NCBI GenBank assembly: GCA_027625915.1
Contig: JANTQA010000008.1
Span: forward strand, 9,859,001 to 9,923,000
Source of the DNA: Anaeramoeba flamelloides
Taxonomy: Eukaryota; Metamonada; Anaeramoebidae
Length of the DNA stretch: 64,000 nt
Direction of reading: 5' to 3'
The notes beneath the pieces were generated by a model. That model was not told the DNA's origin, did not search any database, and saw only the letters and a program-made list of their open reading frames with translations. Positions within the stretch are counted from its first letter, which is position 1. Every line of letters starts with the position of its first letter. Below are positions 34,713 to 46,719 of the stretch, piece by piece. A program made the translations under genes and the position numbers.

Positions 34713-35752
34713 ATGCTTCCACACCAAAGTTCTTATACCTTATTGGGTGTACCTGTAATTTCAGGGTTCACTTCTCGAAGAACCAACAAAACCGAAAACT
34801 GGACAAGGCTCTTTTCAATCATTAAAGATAATCATATTTATCTTTTTAAATCTAGAAGAGTAATTAAAATCCAATTACCGATAAAAACAAAACAAAAAAA
34901 AAATCACTATTTTCATTTCTTTGTTCAGTGTTCCAAAGTGTTTAACAAAATTTCCCTAATTTCTTCAAACAAATTAAATTGTGGTCTTCTCACTATTAAA
35001 TAAAAAAATAAAAAAAAAAAAAAACAAAAAAGGACAAAAAACCTGAAGAAGAAATTTCGCTTTTTGGTGCAGAAGCAGAAAGAGATCGAAGTGGGAAACT
35101 AAACAAAGACTTTGTGGTTTCCTTAAAACCACATCCTTCGCTACTCGATCAAGATCATTTAGATCTAATGTAAATCTTTTTTTAAATTTATTTTTTAAAA
35201 AACATTCCGCAACATAATTTCAATGGAACTCTTTTTGATTTATTTTTTTCACATTATTTTTTTTTTTTTTCTTGATTATATGTTTGATTCACAACAACGA
35301 CAAACGAAAATGAACATCAACAATAAACATCAATCTTAACAAAAGTTATTATTTTGCAACTGATTCCGAAGCTTCAATTACAGATTGGTTAGTCTCCTTT
35401 AATCAAGAAATTGAAGCGGCTGAATCCGAAAGTAAAATTTTTGGAACAAATATTCAAGTTGCATGTTCAAAAAGAACAGACGGGCTACTTGTTCCAGAAA
35501 TTGTTGAACAAACAATTGAAGTTTTACTGGATCCAGAATTACATTATTTAGAAATTGAAGGCTTTTGCCAAATGGCAGGCGACACACAACAAATGGAATC
35601 AATAAAAAATCGAATTGACTATGGGATGGTTGTTGATTTTTCTGCAATTCAAGACCCTCACGTCATTGTAGGTGTGCTAAAACTTTATTTTGAAAAACTC
35701 AAAGATCCCTTATTACCAATCGAACTTTATGAAGAATTCGAAAAGTGTCTTA
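34713..35752 (+). CDS. PH-RhoGAP-SH3 protein, exons 1-3
   Basis: Exons 34713-34859, 35033-35169 and 35346-35752; donors GTAATT, GTAAAT, GTAAAT; acceptors AAG. Phases fit throughout. The full protein is 487 aa. A PH domain covers residues about 17-120 (GFTSRRTNKTENWTRLFSII, HIYLFKS, and the closing helix YYFATDSEASITDWLVSFNQ), and probably gives membrane or phosphoinositide binding. A RhoGAP domain starts at IFGTNIQ (126). At the arginine-finger position the sequence reads GFCQMAG (167-173): Gln170 replaces the catalytic Arg of the usual G-hydrophobic-F-R-x-S/P-G motif. KLYFEKLKDPLLP and ELYEEF (about 207-226) are typical RhoGAP helices. The start at 34713 is the first ATG after a TTCTTCTTTTT tract; an AAG precedes it, so an upstream exon is not excluded. 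Confidence 0.82.
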
Positions 35753-37189
35753 GTAAATAATCTATTTTGATTTTTCTTTTCTAAATTGCGTTTTTCTTTT
35801 TTCTTTTTTCAATTTTTTATTGTTTAATGATGATTTGTAACATAAAACCAACACATTTTTTTTTATCTTGAATCATTTATTTTGTCAATTAACCAACCAA
35901 CTTACCAAACATTTCAATTTACTTTTCATCTAAAAAACAATCAATACAAAATCTTTTTGTAACTCTTTTCCAATAATTACAACCCATTATAAATCAAAAT
36001 AAAACCTCACTCCCCAAAAAATATTTCTTTATGGTTGTCAAAAATGCCCGTGCTCAGACATAAATCCCGTGTTTCAAAATAAAACTCATGCTTTTTTTTC
36101 TTCTTGTTCCAGAACAACACCTAATTTACGTATTCAATATTACACAAAGGCCAAATCTTTTTTGAATGTAAACTCATTGATATTTTGAGAAAATTTGAAA
36201 TTATGAATTGAAAATTTTTCTTCAATTTTTCGGAAATTTGTGGTTTTTTTTTTTTGATGAGCAAAATTTGTATCAAAAATTAACTCTATTTTTTTGAGAA
36301 AACTCTTTACATTTGATACTTTGATTTTTCCAATTTCTTTTTTGATAATAGAACTTTAAGAAACTAACATTATATTTACTTATTGATACTTGCCAATTTC
36401 TTTGATCTCTCAAATTTCAAGGACTTCTAGAAAAAAAGAAACACGATTTAATTTGTATCGCGGGCTTTACTTTTCTGCACGGGTTATTTTGAGACCGCTT
36501 ATAATATTTTTAAAATAAGAAAATTCTTTGTTTTGAGTTTAGATATCTCTTTTAATGCTATAATTAATTTTTTATTTCAATAGAAATAATAAAAAAAAAT
36601 TATAAAAAAAAATGGGTGAAAATTTTTGGAATAACATTTCTCAAATTTTTACTGAACTAAAATTTTTCATGAATAAAATGAAAGAATGAAAAACACAATT
36701 AGAAAATATTTTTTTTTACAAATATTTTCGTTCAATTAAACCAGATTCAATTATATATTACACACGAACCACTTTTTAAAAATATACAGCATTAATTTTG
36801 CTAGATTTCGTAAATTTCTTTCTTAGTATTTAATATTATGATAAGAAATAAGATTAAAACTGCACTTACTATCTTTGAATATTATTGAATTTTTAATATC
36901 TTTTGTTTCTCTAAAAATTCATCGTGTGGGATTTGACGATATCTTTTTCAATTCACGTTAGAGTTTCAAAAATAGCGATTAATGCTATAAAATATCTAGA
37001 TAAATCGATAATATGGCGATAATTGTCTAAAAATCCTGATAATTACTTAAAAAATCATGATAAATGTAAGTTTATTGTGATAAAAAAATTAACCGAGTTA
37101 TAATAGTTGATGAATTTTAGGCTAATTCAAAGATATTTTTTAAAAAGAAAAATCTTTGTTTGATCAAAAAACAGATCTTTTATTTTTTT

Positions 37190-37890
37190 TTTTTATTATT
37201 GAAGAGAGGCGATTCAACCAAATTACACCCTGCTTGCCGTTAGGTTTTACAGGATTCAAAAGAATTGAGTAAAATCTAAGATTTTTCTCTATTCTTTTGA
37301 ATCCTGGAAAACATAGGCACTTTACGTTATGTTTTTTTTTAATTTAAGTAATTAAAAGAAAATTTATTTAATTTTTTTTTATTTCTAAAATTAAAAAAAA
37401 CCGCCGTTAGCTTTTCTTGAGTTTTCTGTTTATTTGGAAAATCTATTGATTTTCGTTAGGTTTTTTTTTTACTTTTTGTAATAAATCGAAAATTTATTAA
37501 AATTTTCTGTTTATTTCAAAAAGTAAAAAAAACCTTGAACACTTCACAAATAAAACAGAAAACCTCAAGAAAAGCTAGGCACTCTACGGCACTTGAATTC
37601 TGGAAATTTTCGTTAGGTTTTTTTTAATTTTTGTTTTGATTAGAAAATCAATAGATTTTCGAAACAAAAACAAAAGGTAAAAAAAAACTGCCTATAGCTT
37701 TTCTTGTGGTTTTCTGTTTATTAGGTAAATATATCAATAGATTTTCCAAATAAACAGAAAACTCAAGAAAACTGCCGTTAACTTTTCCAAAATTTAAAAG
37801 AATTGAGTAAAATCAAAGATTTTTCTCTATTCTTTTGAATTATGAAAAAGCTAGGAACTCTACAACACTTTACAGCACTTTCTGAAACTC
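37190..37890. repeat. Compound E-family repeat with several hairpins
   Basis: Two copies of the AGAATTGAGTAAAATC hairpin (about 37250-37310, 37790-37850), TTAGGTTTTTTTTAATTT repeats and several TCTATTGATTTTC / GAAAATCAATAGA inverted pairs. ACTCTACGGCACTT at about 37582 is the inverted form of the GTGCCGTAGAGT word at 11900. It looks like elements of one family nested or tandem in opposite orientations. Confidence 0.65.
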
Positions 37891-38814
37891 TAAATTTTTC
37901 TATATGCCTTTTATCCTAGCTATAATGTCGGCGATGTTATGGCACATAGGATATCTTTTCTTTAAAAAATGAAAAGAAAATATTTTTTATTTCTAAAAAA
38001 AACCAGAACCAAGACAAGTAAAAGAGAAAAAAAGAGAGTAAAAAAATAATTAAAAAAAGTTAAAACTTCATTGAAAAGTTTTTTTTAAATAGTAAGTGTC
38101 GAATCGGTTAGTGGCTATTTCCTTTTGTGTCGATTTTTTTTGGATCACCACCATAATTTGTTTGAATAAAGAGATCTAAATATTTTAACAACTGTAGATC
38201 TAATGGAATAGGTTACTTTATTAAGTTCTAAGGTTTTTAAGAATAAGTATTGATTTTCGAAATTTTCTTTTTGAGTTACTTTGCTTTACTTTTTTTTATT
38301 TTTTTTCCATTTTTTTGCAAGTTTCCCAAATCTTGTTTTCGCAAAAACCTAGTACAGGATACCGACTCGACAGATTGTACGTAAAGGTTATTTCAGTTCA
38401 CTTCAGTTGCTTAACTCCAGTTCAATTCATTTAACATAAGATTTGATCAGAACAAGTTAGTATAAGATCTAATCGTGAACAAGTTTACCAATTCTTATAA
38501 TGATTTTTTCTGACTTTTACCTTCCCCAAACACCTAAAAACATATAAAAAAAGGAACCGAAGGAATTCAAATAACCTAAAAGGGGTAAAATTGGAAAAGG
38601 TAAAAAGTATAAAAAATAAAAACAAATCTTTTAAAATAAAAATAAATTATTATTTTTTCAAAAACAACAAAAAAGTAACTAATTTGATCAGATCAAGAGT
38701 TTTGTTGTATTTTGGTTTTATTTTGTTGATATATCGATCGATAATTTCGGTCAACAATCGTAATAACAAAAAGCAAATAAATAGTTTCTCAGTCTATTAT
38801 AGTATTATAAATTA

Positions 38815-39145
38815 CTATGAATAAGAAAGCCTCTAAAACTACCAACATTCCATGCCTTCTTTAAAGAATGTGACTTTGGTTAAATCATTTTCTTTATTCT
38901 ATTCAAGTTTAAGGGAGATGGGCAAACTTTTAAAAAGTTTTATCAATAACTTAGTCACACTATTACTATTTATAAAGATTTTTTGGGAAAACTTGCTTTA
39001 TTCTTTTTTAACCTTCTTCTTCTCTTATCTTTGCATTGTACTAAAAATGCAACTCAAGTTTCAAGGGGTTTTGTTTAAATCAATTATTAATAAGAATGAA
39101 AATTACTCTTTCTTTTTTTTGATTATTTAAGTTGTGAAGGTAATA
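38815..39145 (-). repeat. Dispersed coding-like repeat, copy on minus strand
   Basis: The reverse complement begins GTTATTACCTTCACAACTTA and includes AAGAAAGAGTAATTTTC, ACATTCTTTAAAGAAGGC and TTTTAGAGGC. All of these are found in the same order on the plus strand at 45232-45590. Copies differ by many substitutions and short indels; this one lacks an open frame where the other keeps about 55 codons. Confidence 0.6.
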
Positions 39146-39864
39146 ACTTCATTTAAAAAAAAATATATCCAATTTTAAAGATTCAATTACATTTTCAAGA
39201 TGGGCTATTATTTGTTTGATAATAATGTTTATATGGAATTTTAATTTTGTAAAGAATAAAAAAAAATGAATAGTAAAAATTTTTCTAAATTAAAAAAACT
39301 CATTTTCTTTTTTTTGGGATTTTATTCATTATCGCGGTCAAACACTTGAAGAAACCATGCAACACTTTCAAACACTTTCAAACATTTTTCAAGGAAAGTG
39401 TTGTAAAAGTCCTAAAGCTTTTGTAAAATTTATGGTATTTTTTGTAAAGTGATTTAAAAAATATAATTTTCTTTATCACGATTTTGTGGATTAATGGAAT
39501 TTTTCCATTTTATGATTTTTTGTGATGAAGTTAGATTAATCAACAAGTTATTGCGAATGTCGTGATAATCAATGTTATCATCACAATCCCACATAATTAA
39601 ACTTAAAACTTTTATCTAATTTTTGAAATGAGGTTTTTTTATTTTTATTTACTATGCTGAAAAAAAAACTTAATAAATTTATTTTTTTTGTTTGAAAGCA
39701 TATCAAGTGTTAAACTTTGAATAAACTTCCTATTTGTTGTTCTAAATAACTTGAATTAATCCTAATTATTTTTCTTTTTTATGTTTTATATATACAGATT
39801 CTTTCTCCTTCTTCGAAAAAAAAAAAAAAATTATCTAGTAATCTTTTATTTCCTTTTAGAAATA

Positions 39865-40425
39865 TAAACTCCATTTCACTTAAAATTCCCCAGCCAAAAA
39901 TGTAAAATTCAATTTTTTTACGTAGAATCAATCAAGATACGATTGTTTAGAAATCCTAGAAATAATAAATTTTAGATTAGAGTTAATATTCATAAAAGAA
40001 ATACCTTAACAAGCTATAAATTTTGGAAACAAAAATAAAAAATATAAAAAAATTTTTGTAACACTTTCATTTAAGCGTCTTCTGCAAAATTTCAAAAAAA
40101 ATTTCTTTAGGAAAATTAAAATTGTTGAAAATAAGGTTTTTTAATAGTAAATATCTGAATTTTTAAAAGAAAACACAATTTTCTTAAAGATAATTTGGAG
40201 CAAAAAAAAGTTTTTTTTTTTATTCAAATTGACTAATTTTTAAAAAAAAAATAAAAAAGAAAAGCAAAAAACAAAAAAAAAATGATAAAAAAATAATCAA
40301 AATTAGAAAAAATATCAAGATCTTAAAAATTGAAAATTTATTCAGAGAAGAATACTGGATTAAACTTATAGAATATGTGCAATTTCTTCAATAAACCCGG
40401 GCCCCTTTGACTGAGAAAGAGTTTA
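39865..40425 (+). mobile_element. A-family TIR MITE, copy A3 (561 bp)
   Basis: Ends TAAACTCCATTTCACTTAAA and TTTGACTGAGAAAGAGTTTA. The right end keeps CGGGCCCCTTTG; the left core has decayed (TTCCCCAGCC). Same interior landmarks and orientation as A2. Lies in the large intron of the PH-RhoGAP-SH3 gene. Confidence 0.85.
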
Positions 40426-41447
40426 TTTTTTTTTTTCAAAACATTTTATCAATAAAAAAGCAGTTAAAATGTTCACGATCTTTTTTAAACCCAAACTTGA
40501 TTGCTTTTCAATTACTTGTCTGAAAAATTACCTACGATTCTAAAATCAAAATCCAAAAATAAATATCTTGATCAGCTGTAATTATATTAATTGATTTGAA
40601 AATTTTTTAAAAGAAATGAAACAAAAGAGAAACCAATTGCCAAAAAGGCCAAATAAATGTTTTCTCAAAGATCTTTACCAGTTTTCTTCACTATCCAATT
40701 TAGAAATAACACAATTTTATTTAATTTGAAGTTGTAGTATAATTTATGAAAAATAGTTAAGAATTATTTTTCTTTTTTCATTTCTAATTCTTTTTTTTTT
40801 TTGAACGAGAATGAGGTTGTATTTTAATTGTTAGATATTGGGTAAATTGAATAAGATTTGATATTATTTTTTAAAAAAAATATCTATCAATAAGTTTATG
40901 ATAAGTTTTGTTTTTTTCCAAAAATAATTTGCAGACTTAAAGGGTTTAATTTTTCATTTAAAAGTTATTTGGCTAGTTACTAAAAAACCTGTTATTATTT
41001 CCGTGGATTAATGACTTGAAACCTTTGATTTTTAAATCAAATGAAAATTTTATTCTTTTTGCCCACTTTAAGTCTTAAAATACTTTTTATTTATTTTTTC
41101 TAAAAGAAAAAAAAGGAAGTTTGCTTTACTTAAAATCAAAATAGTTTTATTTTTTTAAAAAACTTTTAAATTCAATATACCGCTTTATTGAATTTTAATT
41201 TTACATTGATTCATTTACAAAATGTAAACCAAATCATATAAATAACATATTTGAGTCTATCTTCACAAATTTTAATTTTTGTAATATTGCTTTGAAAAAA
41301 AAAAAATCAAGATCAATTCCTTTTTATAAAATAATTACCAAATTAAAAAAAATAATTTCTTTCTAATTATTTGTTTAAATATATTATTTATTTAAATACC
41401 TTCTCGGTCTTCTTGGTTTTTTAATTCATTCATTAATTAATTAATAG

Positions 41448-42220
41448 AAATACCAAATAACGATAACAAACTCATTGCAATAAAAGAAACACTTAAAAAA
41501 TTACCTGACGAAAATTATGATACAAGTAAATATCTTTTTGATTTCTTGGTAAGAGTATCAGCACTTTGTGAAATTAATAAAATGGATGCTACAAAGCTAT
41601 CAGTCATCTTTGGTCCAAGTTTAATAAGGCGGGACAATACTTCGTCAACTGAAAACATTGAAAGCACTTCATTCCAAGAAGAATTAATCAGAATTTTAAT
41701 CTTAAATTATGAAAATTTATTATTAAATGATCTTGACAATGAAGAATTTGACCAAAATAATTTCCAATCAAAAAGCGGAATTAAAACAAGGGTGATCGCC
41801 ATCCATCCATACACCGCACAGGGTAAATATCAAATTTCATTTACAAAGGGTCAAATTATCACTGTTTTGAAAAAGGATAAAAGCGGATGGTGGTATGGGG
41901 AAATAGACGAAGAAACCAAAGGGATTTTCCCTTCCAATTATACAAAGGAAATTACAAGATTAGGGCAATTCAATAACATCAGTCAAGAAACAGAATATGT
42001 TTCGGAATTGACCATCGATTCTGCTAGAAAATCAAATCAGGAATTATCACAGAAATTGAATTCCTTTAAACAAAAAAGCGGGGTCGAAGGAAGAAATGCA
42101 CTCGAAGAGCTTTTAATTGAAGTGCTTTATGAAATGAAAATGCTTAAAATTCAATTGGCTTTAGAAAGAAGCGAAAGAATTAAATTAGAAGAAAAATTTA
42201 TTGATATGAATAAAAATTAA
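41448..42220 (+). CDS. PH-RhoGAP-SH3 protein, exon 4 (RhoGAP C-half, SH3, coiled coil)
   Basis: Opens at an ATAG acceptor with KIPNNDNKLIAIKETLKKLP, followed by YDTSKYLFDFL and MDATKLSVIFGPSLIRR. These are the canonical RhoGAP C-terminal helices (usual pattern: LP..N...L..L..FL...S..N.M....L...FGP.L.R). An SH3 domain follows at residues 344-400 (VIAIHPYTAQGKYQISFTKG, ITVLKKDKSGWWYGEI, GIFPSNY) with the ligand-binding Trp pair at 378-379 and the ALYDY-like IHPYTA motif. The C-terminus (about 445-487, ALEELLIEVLYEMKMLKIQL) is predicted coiled coil. Rho-family binding plus SH3 and PH suggests a cortical actin or membrane adaptor. Stop TAA. Confidence 0.92.
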
Positions 42221-42241
42221 GATCAATTAAATTTTTATTAC

Positions 42242-42280
<39 letters not shown>

Positions 42281-42305
42281 CATAATCATAATAATAATAA
42301 TAATA
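42242..42305. repeat. (AAT)n microsatellite
   Basis: About 20 trinucleotide units with a short CATAAT interruption, beginning about 20 bp after the stop of the PH-RhoGAP-SH3 gene, so probably in its 3' UTR. Confidence 0.95.
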
Positions 42306-45231
42306 CTAAACAATTATTTTAATTTTTTAATGCAATCCTTTCTATTATATCTATATAAAGGAATTTGTTATAAGTTCATCTTCTAATTAATAACTAAAAT
42401 AAAGTTACTAATTTCGATTTTTTATTTTTTTTTCTATTTTTTATTTTTTTATTTCTGATATTTTTTTGATTGAATTCTGGTTATCTCTTGACCTTAACAT
42501 AAAATTCAATTCAACTTTGAAATTGTTTTTGATCTTTAATCATTTTAAAAGTCACGAGATAATTTTGTGGAAAATTTTTTTAATCTTTGGTTTGGCAATA
42601 ATATATTGTTTTGAAAATTTTGAGCAAATAATAATTCTAATATATTTATTTATTCATAAATTTTAAATTAAATATTGAATCATCAACATCACTTTCGGGT
42701 GGTATCTGATTTAATTATTCATTGATAACGAATATTATCAGTAATATTTGAATTTTAATGATAAATAAAAAAATCATCCTTTTTGATTTTTTTCATAAAC
42801 AAATCCAAATTTTAATTCAAAGAATACAAAAATTCATGAAACTAAAAGAAAAACAGTATATGATAAATGATTAAAAATTTGGGAACATAATATTTAAGAA
42901 ATATTGTGTCTAGATGATTATTGGTTGAATCTTAAATATCGATAATTGTAATTATATTGCAAATTAAAAAAAACTAATATTTTCTTCATGATTGTATCTT
43001 TCTTCAAATAATTTTGATAAAGTTGTTTTTATAAAATAATAATAATAATAGCCTAAAATAAACTAAAATTCAAAAATTTTAATTGGGTAAAAACAATAAA
43101 GCAAATCGAAATAATATAATTTGATTCAAATTGGAAATTTTTTATATTTTTAAAAATATTTGAATTATTTTTTCTTTTTTCAAGATCAATCAAACATTCT
43201 TGAAAATAGATGAAAATAGAAAATACTTGAAACTGTTTTCAGGGCTAAAAGACACCTATTATTCAACCTTGAAGAAACTCTAGTGTTAATAAACCCTGTT
43301 TAATGATAAAAATGTAATTTTATTGTAAAATATTTTTTTTTAACTGAAAAATCAAAATTAAAAGTTTAAGGCATGGCATTCAACACAATGTATTTGAAGG
43401 GTATTGGTAGGCAAGTTGCCTACAACACTCAAGATCATTGCTAAACGGTATGAACTAAGGAGAAACAATGTTTTTATAAAATAAATTTCTGATTGTGTAT
43501 CATTACTCATAATTTTGTAATCTTAAATCCAATCCTTAAATAACTAAGTAGTATCGTATCATGTACACACCTGCCCAACCCTCCACAAGGTTTGCTAAGC
43601 CAAATTGATTAAACTCTCCATTACAGAAGATAAATTGGAAATATCAAACCAAACATAGTCCAGCCCAGCCTACAAAATTCCCTACATAGATATACACCGA
43701 AATACACATACACTAATAATACTAACATATACAAATATACTTAGAAAGACATCAAAAACTCTTCAGTGGGTTTTAGGAAGAAAATTCAAAAAAATATTGT
43801 ATCTTTAGGAAAAATTGATATTTTACCATAAATATTTATCTCTAGTTACTAAGGTTTCTTAGAAGTGGTTCTCTCAATGGTGTTTTTAAGCTGTTTAAAA
43901 ATTTTTATTATTTTCAATTTTCAGATATTGTCAGGAATATCCCTAATTATTGTTTTTTCTTTATTTATTTTCTTTTTGTTTTTTTAATTATGAGATTGTT
44001 CATCTATTTCCTTTAAAGAGAAAAAAATTTTTAAAGGTTTAATATTTGATGAGAATTGGGATCATTTAAATATATAAAAACTCAACATAATTCGTTCTGT
44101 TATCTCCTCATTTACGTGTGCACTGATTGTTAAGAAAATATTAACAAATTTACCAATACATTTTTTTTATTTTACTAGTTCCAATTTTTTTATCAAAATG
44201 TCTCTTTAGTTGTATTGTTCGTTGTTTATTTTCCAATATGGGTATTAAATTTTATGAATAATAGTGAACATTTCCCTCATTTAGTCTATTTTTCTAATTC
44301 AACGTCTCATATATATTGTATTAAAAAGGATTATTATTTCAAAAAATTTAAATGATGATCCAGATTTAATAACAAAAAAGCCTAACCTTGTTGTGGTTGA
44401 AGAAATGTAAAGTACTCAATGAATGACATTTCACTTAATTTTCTTAAAGAAAGCTTTAACATGAAAGTATATTTTTTTTATCAATATATGTATTTGATTT
44501 GTTAGATGATTTCCATAGTTGGAAATGCAAAAAAAAAAAAGGAGCGGGTTAAGGGGTGGTGATACTGGTCAGATATTTGAAAAAAAAAAATGGGAGGGTG
44601 TTTTTGTTCATGTACAAATCATGGGTTTGTAATACTGAGATTTGCTTCAAAATATGTCATTTGGATATCTCTTGGTATGTTTTAACTGCTATTTTTTTAT
44701 TTTCTAAAGCCATTTACAAAAAGTAAAAAATTTTTGCAAATTTTGAAATCGTTAGATGTTTCGATGATAACATCTATTACCATGATATTTACAATTAATT
44801 CACAAATATATTAAAAAATCATGATTAGTCCAAATTTGTCACAAAAAAATCATATATTCACATTATCCCACCTTATTATGATTAAATAATAATCTCATAA
44901 AAAATGAAAAAAATTTTTTTAACATCAACTTAAAAAAATATATTGATGTTTACAAAGCCCAGCACTTTTACAACCCTTTCACCTTTAAAAATGTTCGAAA
45001 CTGCTAGTAATTTTTGTGAATTTCCTTCAAGTTTTTGAAAGTTTTGAAATACAGAAAACTTTTTTAAATGTAATGAGTTTGGTTTGTAGTGGAAAAAAAA
45101 TTTTTTTTTTCTTATCATTTTTTTTTTTTTAGCAAACTATAAAATCTCTGATAAATTTTCTGATCATATTGTTAATTGTCCTATTTCAATGATATAATTA
45201 ATTATAAATTTGGTTTGTTTTTTAAAGTGTG

Positions 45232-45590
45232 GTTATTACCTTCACAGGTTGAATAACCAAAAATAAGAAAGAGTAATTTTCCTTCTTATTGGTGATCGAT
45301 CAAACAAAAGCCCCAATTGTCTTTTTCCACTCGATACAGAGATACTCAAAAAAGAAGAAGAAGAAGAAGAGAAATGTCCAAAAGATCAAAATAATTGGTG
45401 ATAATACTGCAAGGATGTTGTGAAAGCTTTTGAAAAGTTACCAACTCCTTTTAGCTTTCTGAGAATATTGAAAATGATTTCACCCAAATTTACTTTCTTT
45501 AAAGAACGCGATGTTGGGTTGGTTGTTTTAGAAGCTCTTTTCTTCAACACATTGTCAACATCACGTATTGATGAGTAAATATTAATTTCT
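45232..45590 (+). pseudogene. Dispersed coding-like repeat, copy on plus strand
   Basis: Starts GGTTATTACCTTCACAGG like the minus-strand copy at 38815-39145. After a GAA-repeat and a possible CTGCAAG acceptor, a frame reads DVVKAFEKLPTPFSFLRILK, then ISPKFTFFKERDVGLVVLEA, then LFFNTLSTSRIDE and a TAA. Composition is protein-like, and two copies 6 kb apart in opposite orientation point to a mobile element or duplicated gene fragment. I do not recognise the protein. Confidence 0.4.
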
Positions 45591-46719
45591 CTTTAGTTTT
45601 TATTGTTTATGATCTAAAATGATCGATAGGTTTGTCAACCCAATCAGAAAGAAAAAACAATAAAACTCTTTGATCTGATCATTGATAGAATCAAGTATCT
45701 TTTTTGTTGTTTTTCAAAAGAATAACTTTTAATCCCATAATCATCTAAGGTTTGATCAAAGAAATTTTCTTTGTAAAAATATTACTGAATTAGCAAAAAA
45801 ATCCATCATCTATTATATCGCGATTACTATTTAGTAGCGATATTTTGGCATTAATTTTAATTTTTAAATAATTATCGTGAATATATAGAATACCAAATTT
45901 TACCATATTATCACTATAATATTGAATATCACAATTTATTAAAATATCACGATTTGATCAGAATAATCGCGATTTTTGTAACTTCATCGTGACTAAGGCA
46001 TAGACATCATCAAAGCCTCTTTTATATTCCACCAACAATTAAACTAACTATGACACGAAATGTTAAATCTTGGTTAAAATCAGATCATTTTATTCTGATT
46101 TTGTTGTGATATTTTAGAAATATTTCATTTTTTTTTTTTTTTTTTAAATCTGTAAATAAAACATTAAATAGAATATAGATAAATAGCATGAAATTTCTTT
46201 TTTTCAAAAAAAAAAAAAATAACAACATCACTTTTTGAATAATTTGAGTAAAATCATTTTTTTCAAAGTTTACTATTAAAAAATATTTTGTTTTCTATTA
46301 ATCTTGTTAAAAAAATCATCAGTTATTATTATCAATTCAATAATAAAGAAATTACTCTCAAAATATTTAAAAATAGTTTATTATAAAAATTTAATAGTTG
46401 AAATATAAAAAAATAAATTTTCAAAAATATTTTTAGATTTATTGATTATAATTAAATATTATTTCTCAATTTATGTTTTTTTCAAAAAAATTATTTGATT
46501 TTCCAAAAATATTGGAAAATTATAAGAACCTAATTTATCTAATTTACTATTGAACTAGAATTCATATAAAAAAAAAAAGTTCAAAAAATAAAAGTAATTA
46601 AAATATGAAAATAAGGATATATTTTATGAGTTTAGTTTATAAAAATGAAAAAATAAAAACAAGAAAACAAAAAATAAAAGTTTGGTTTTGGTTTTTATTG
46701 TTAGTGTTTTTGATGCTGT

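Larger units (their letters stand above)
35753..41447 (+). other. 5.7-kb intron of the PH-RhoGAP-SH3 gene
   Basis: GTAAAT donor, ATAG acceptor, phase 1 joined to give Lys231. Contains a long E-family region (37190-37890), a coding-like repeat on the minus strand (38815-39145) and MITE A3 (39865-40425). It interrupts the RhoGAP fold in the middle. No other exon is recognised; the RhoGAP domain is complete without one. Confidence 0.8.

Noticed and set aside
35399-35647. 82-aa minus-strand frame
   Set aside because: Antisense to the exon that encodes the end of the PH domain and start of RhoGAP.
38591-39130. Two plus-strand frames in the large intron of the PH-RhoGAP-SH3 gene
   Set aside because: The first is Lys/Asn/Ile noise. 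The second lies on the wrong strand of a dispersed repeat whose protein-like reading is on the other strand.
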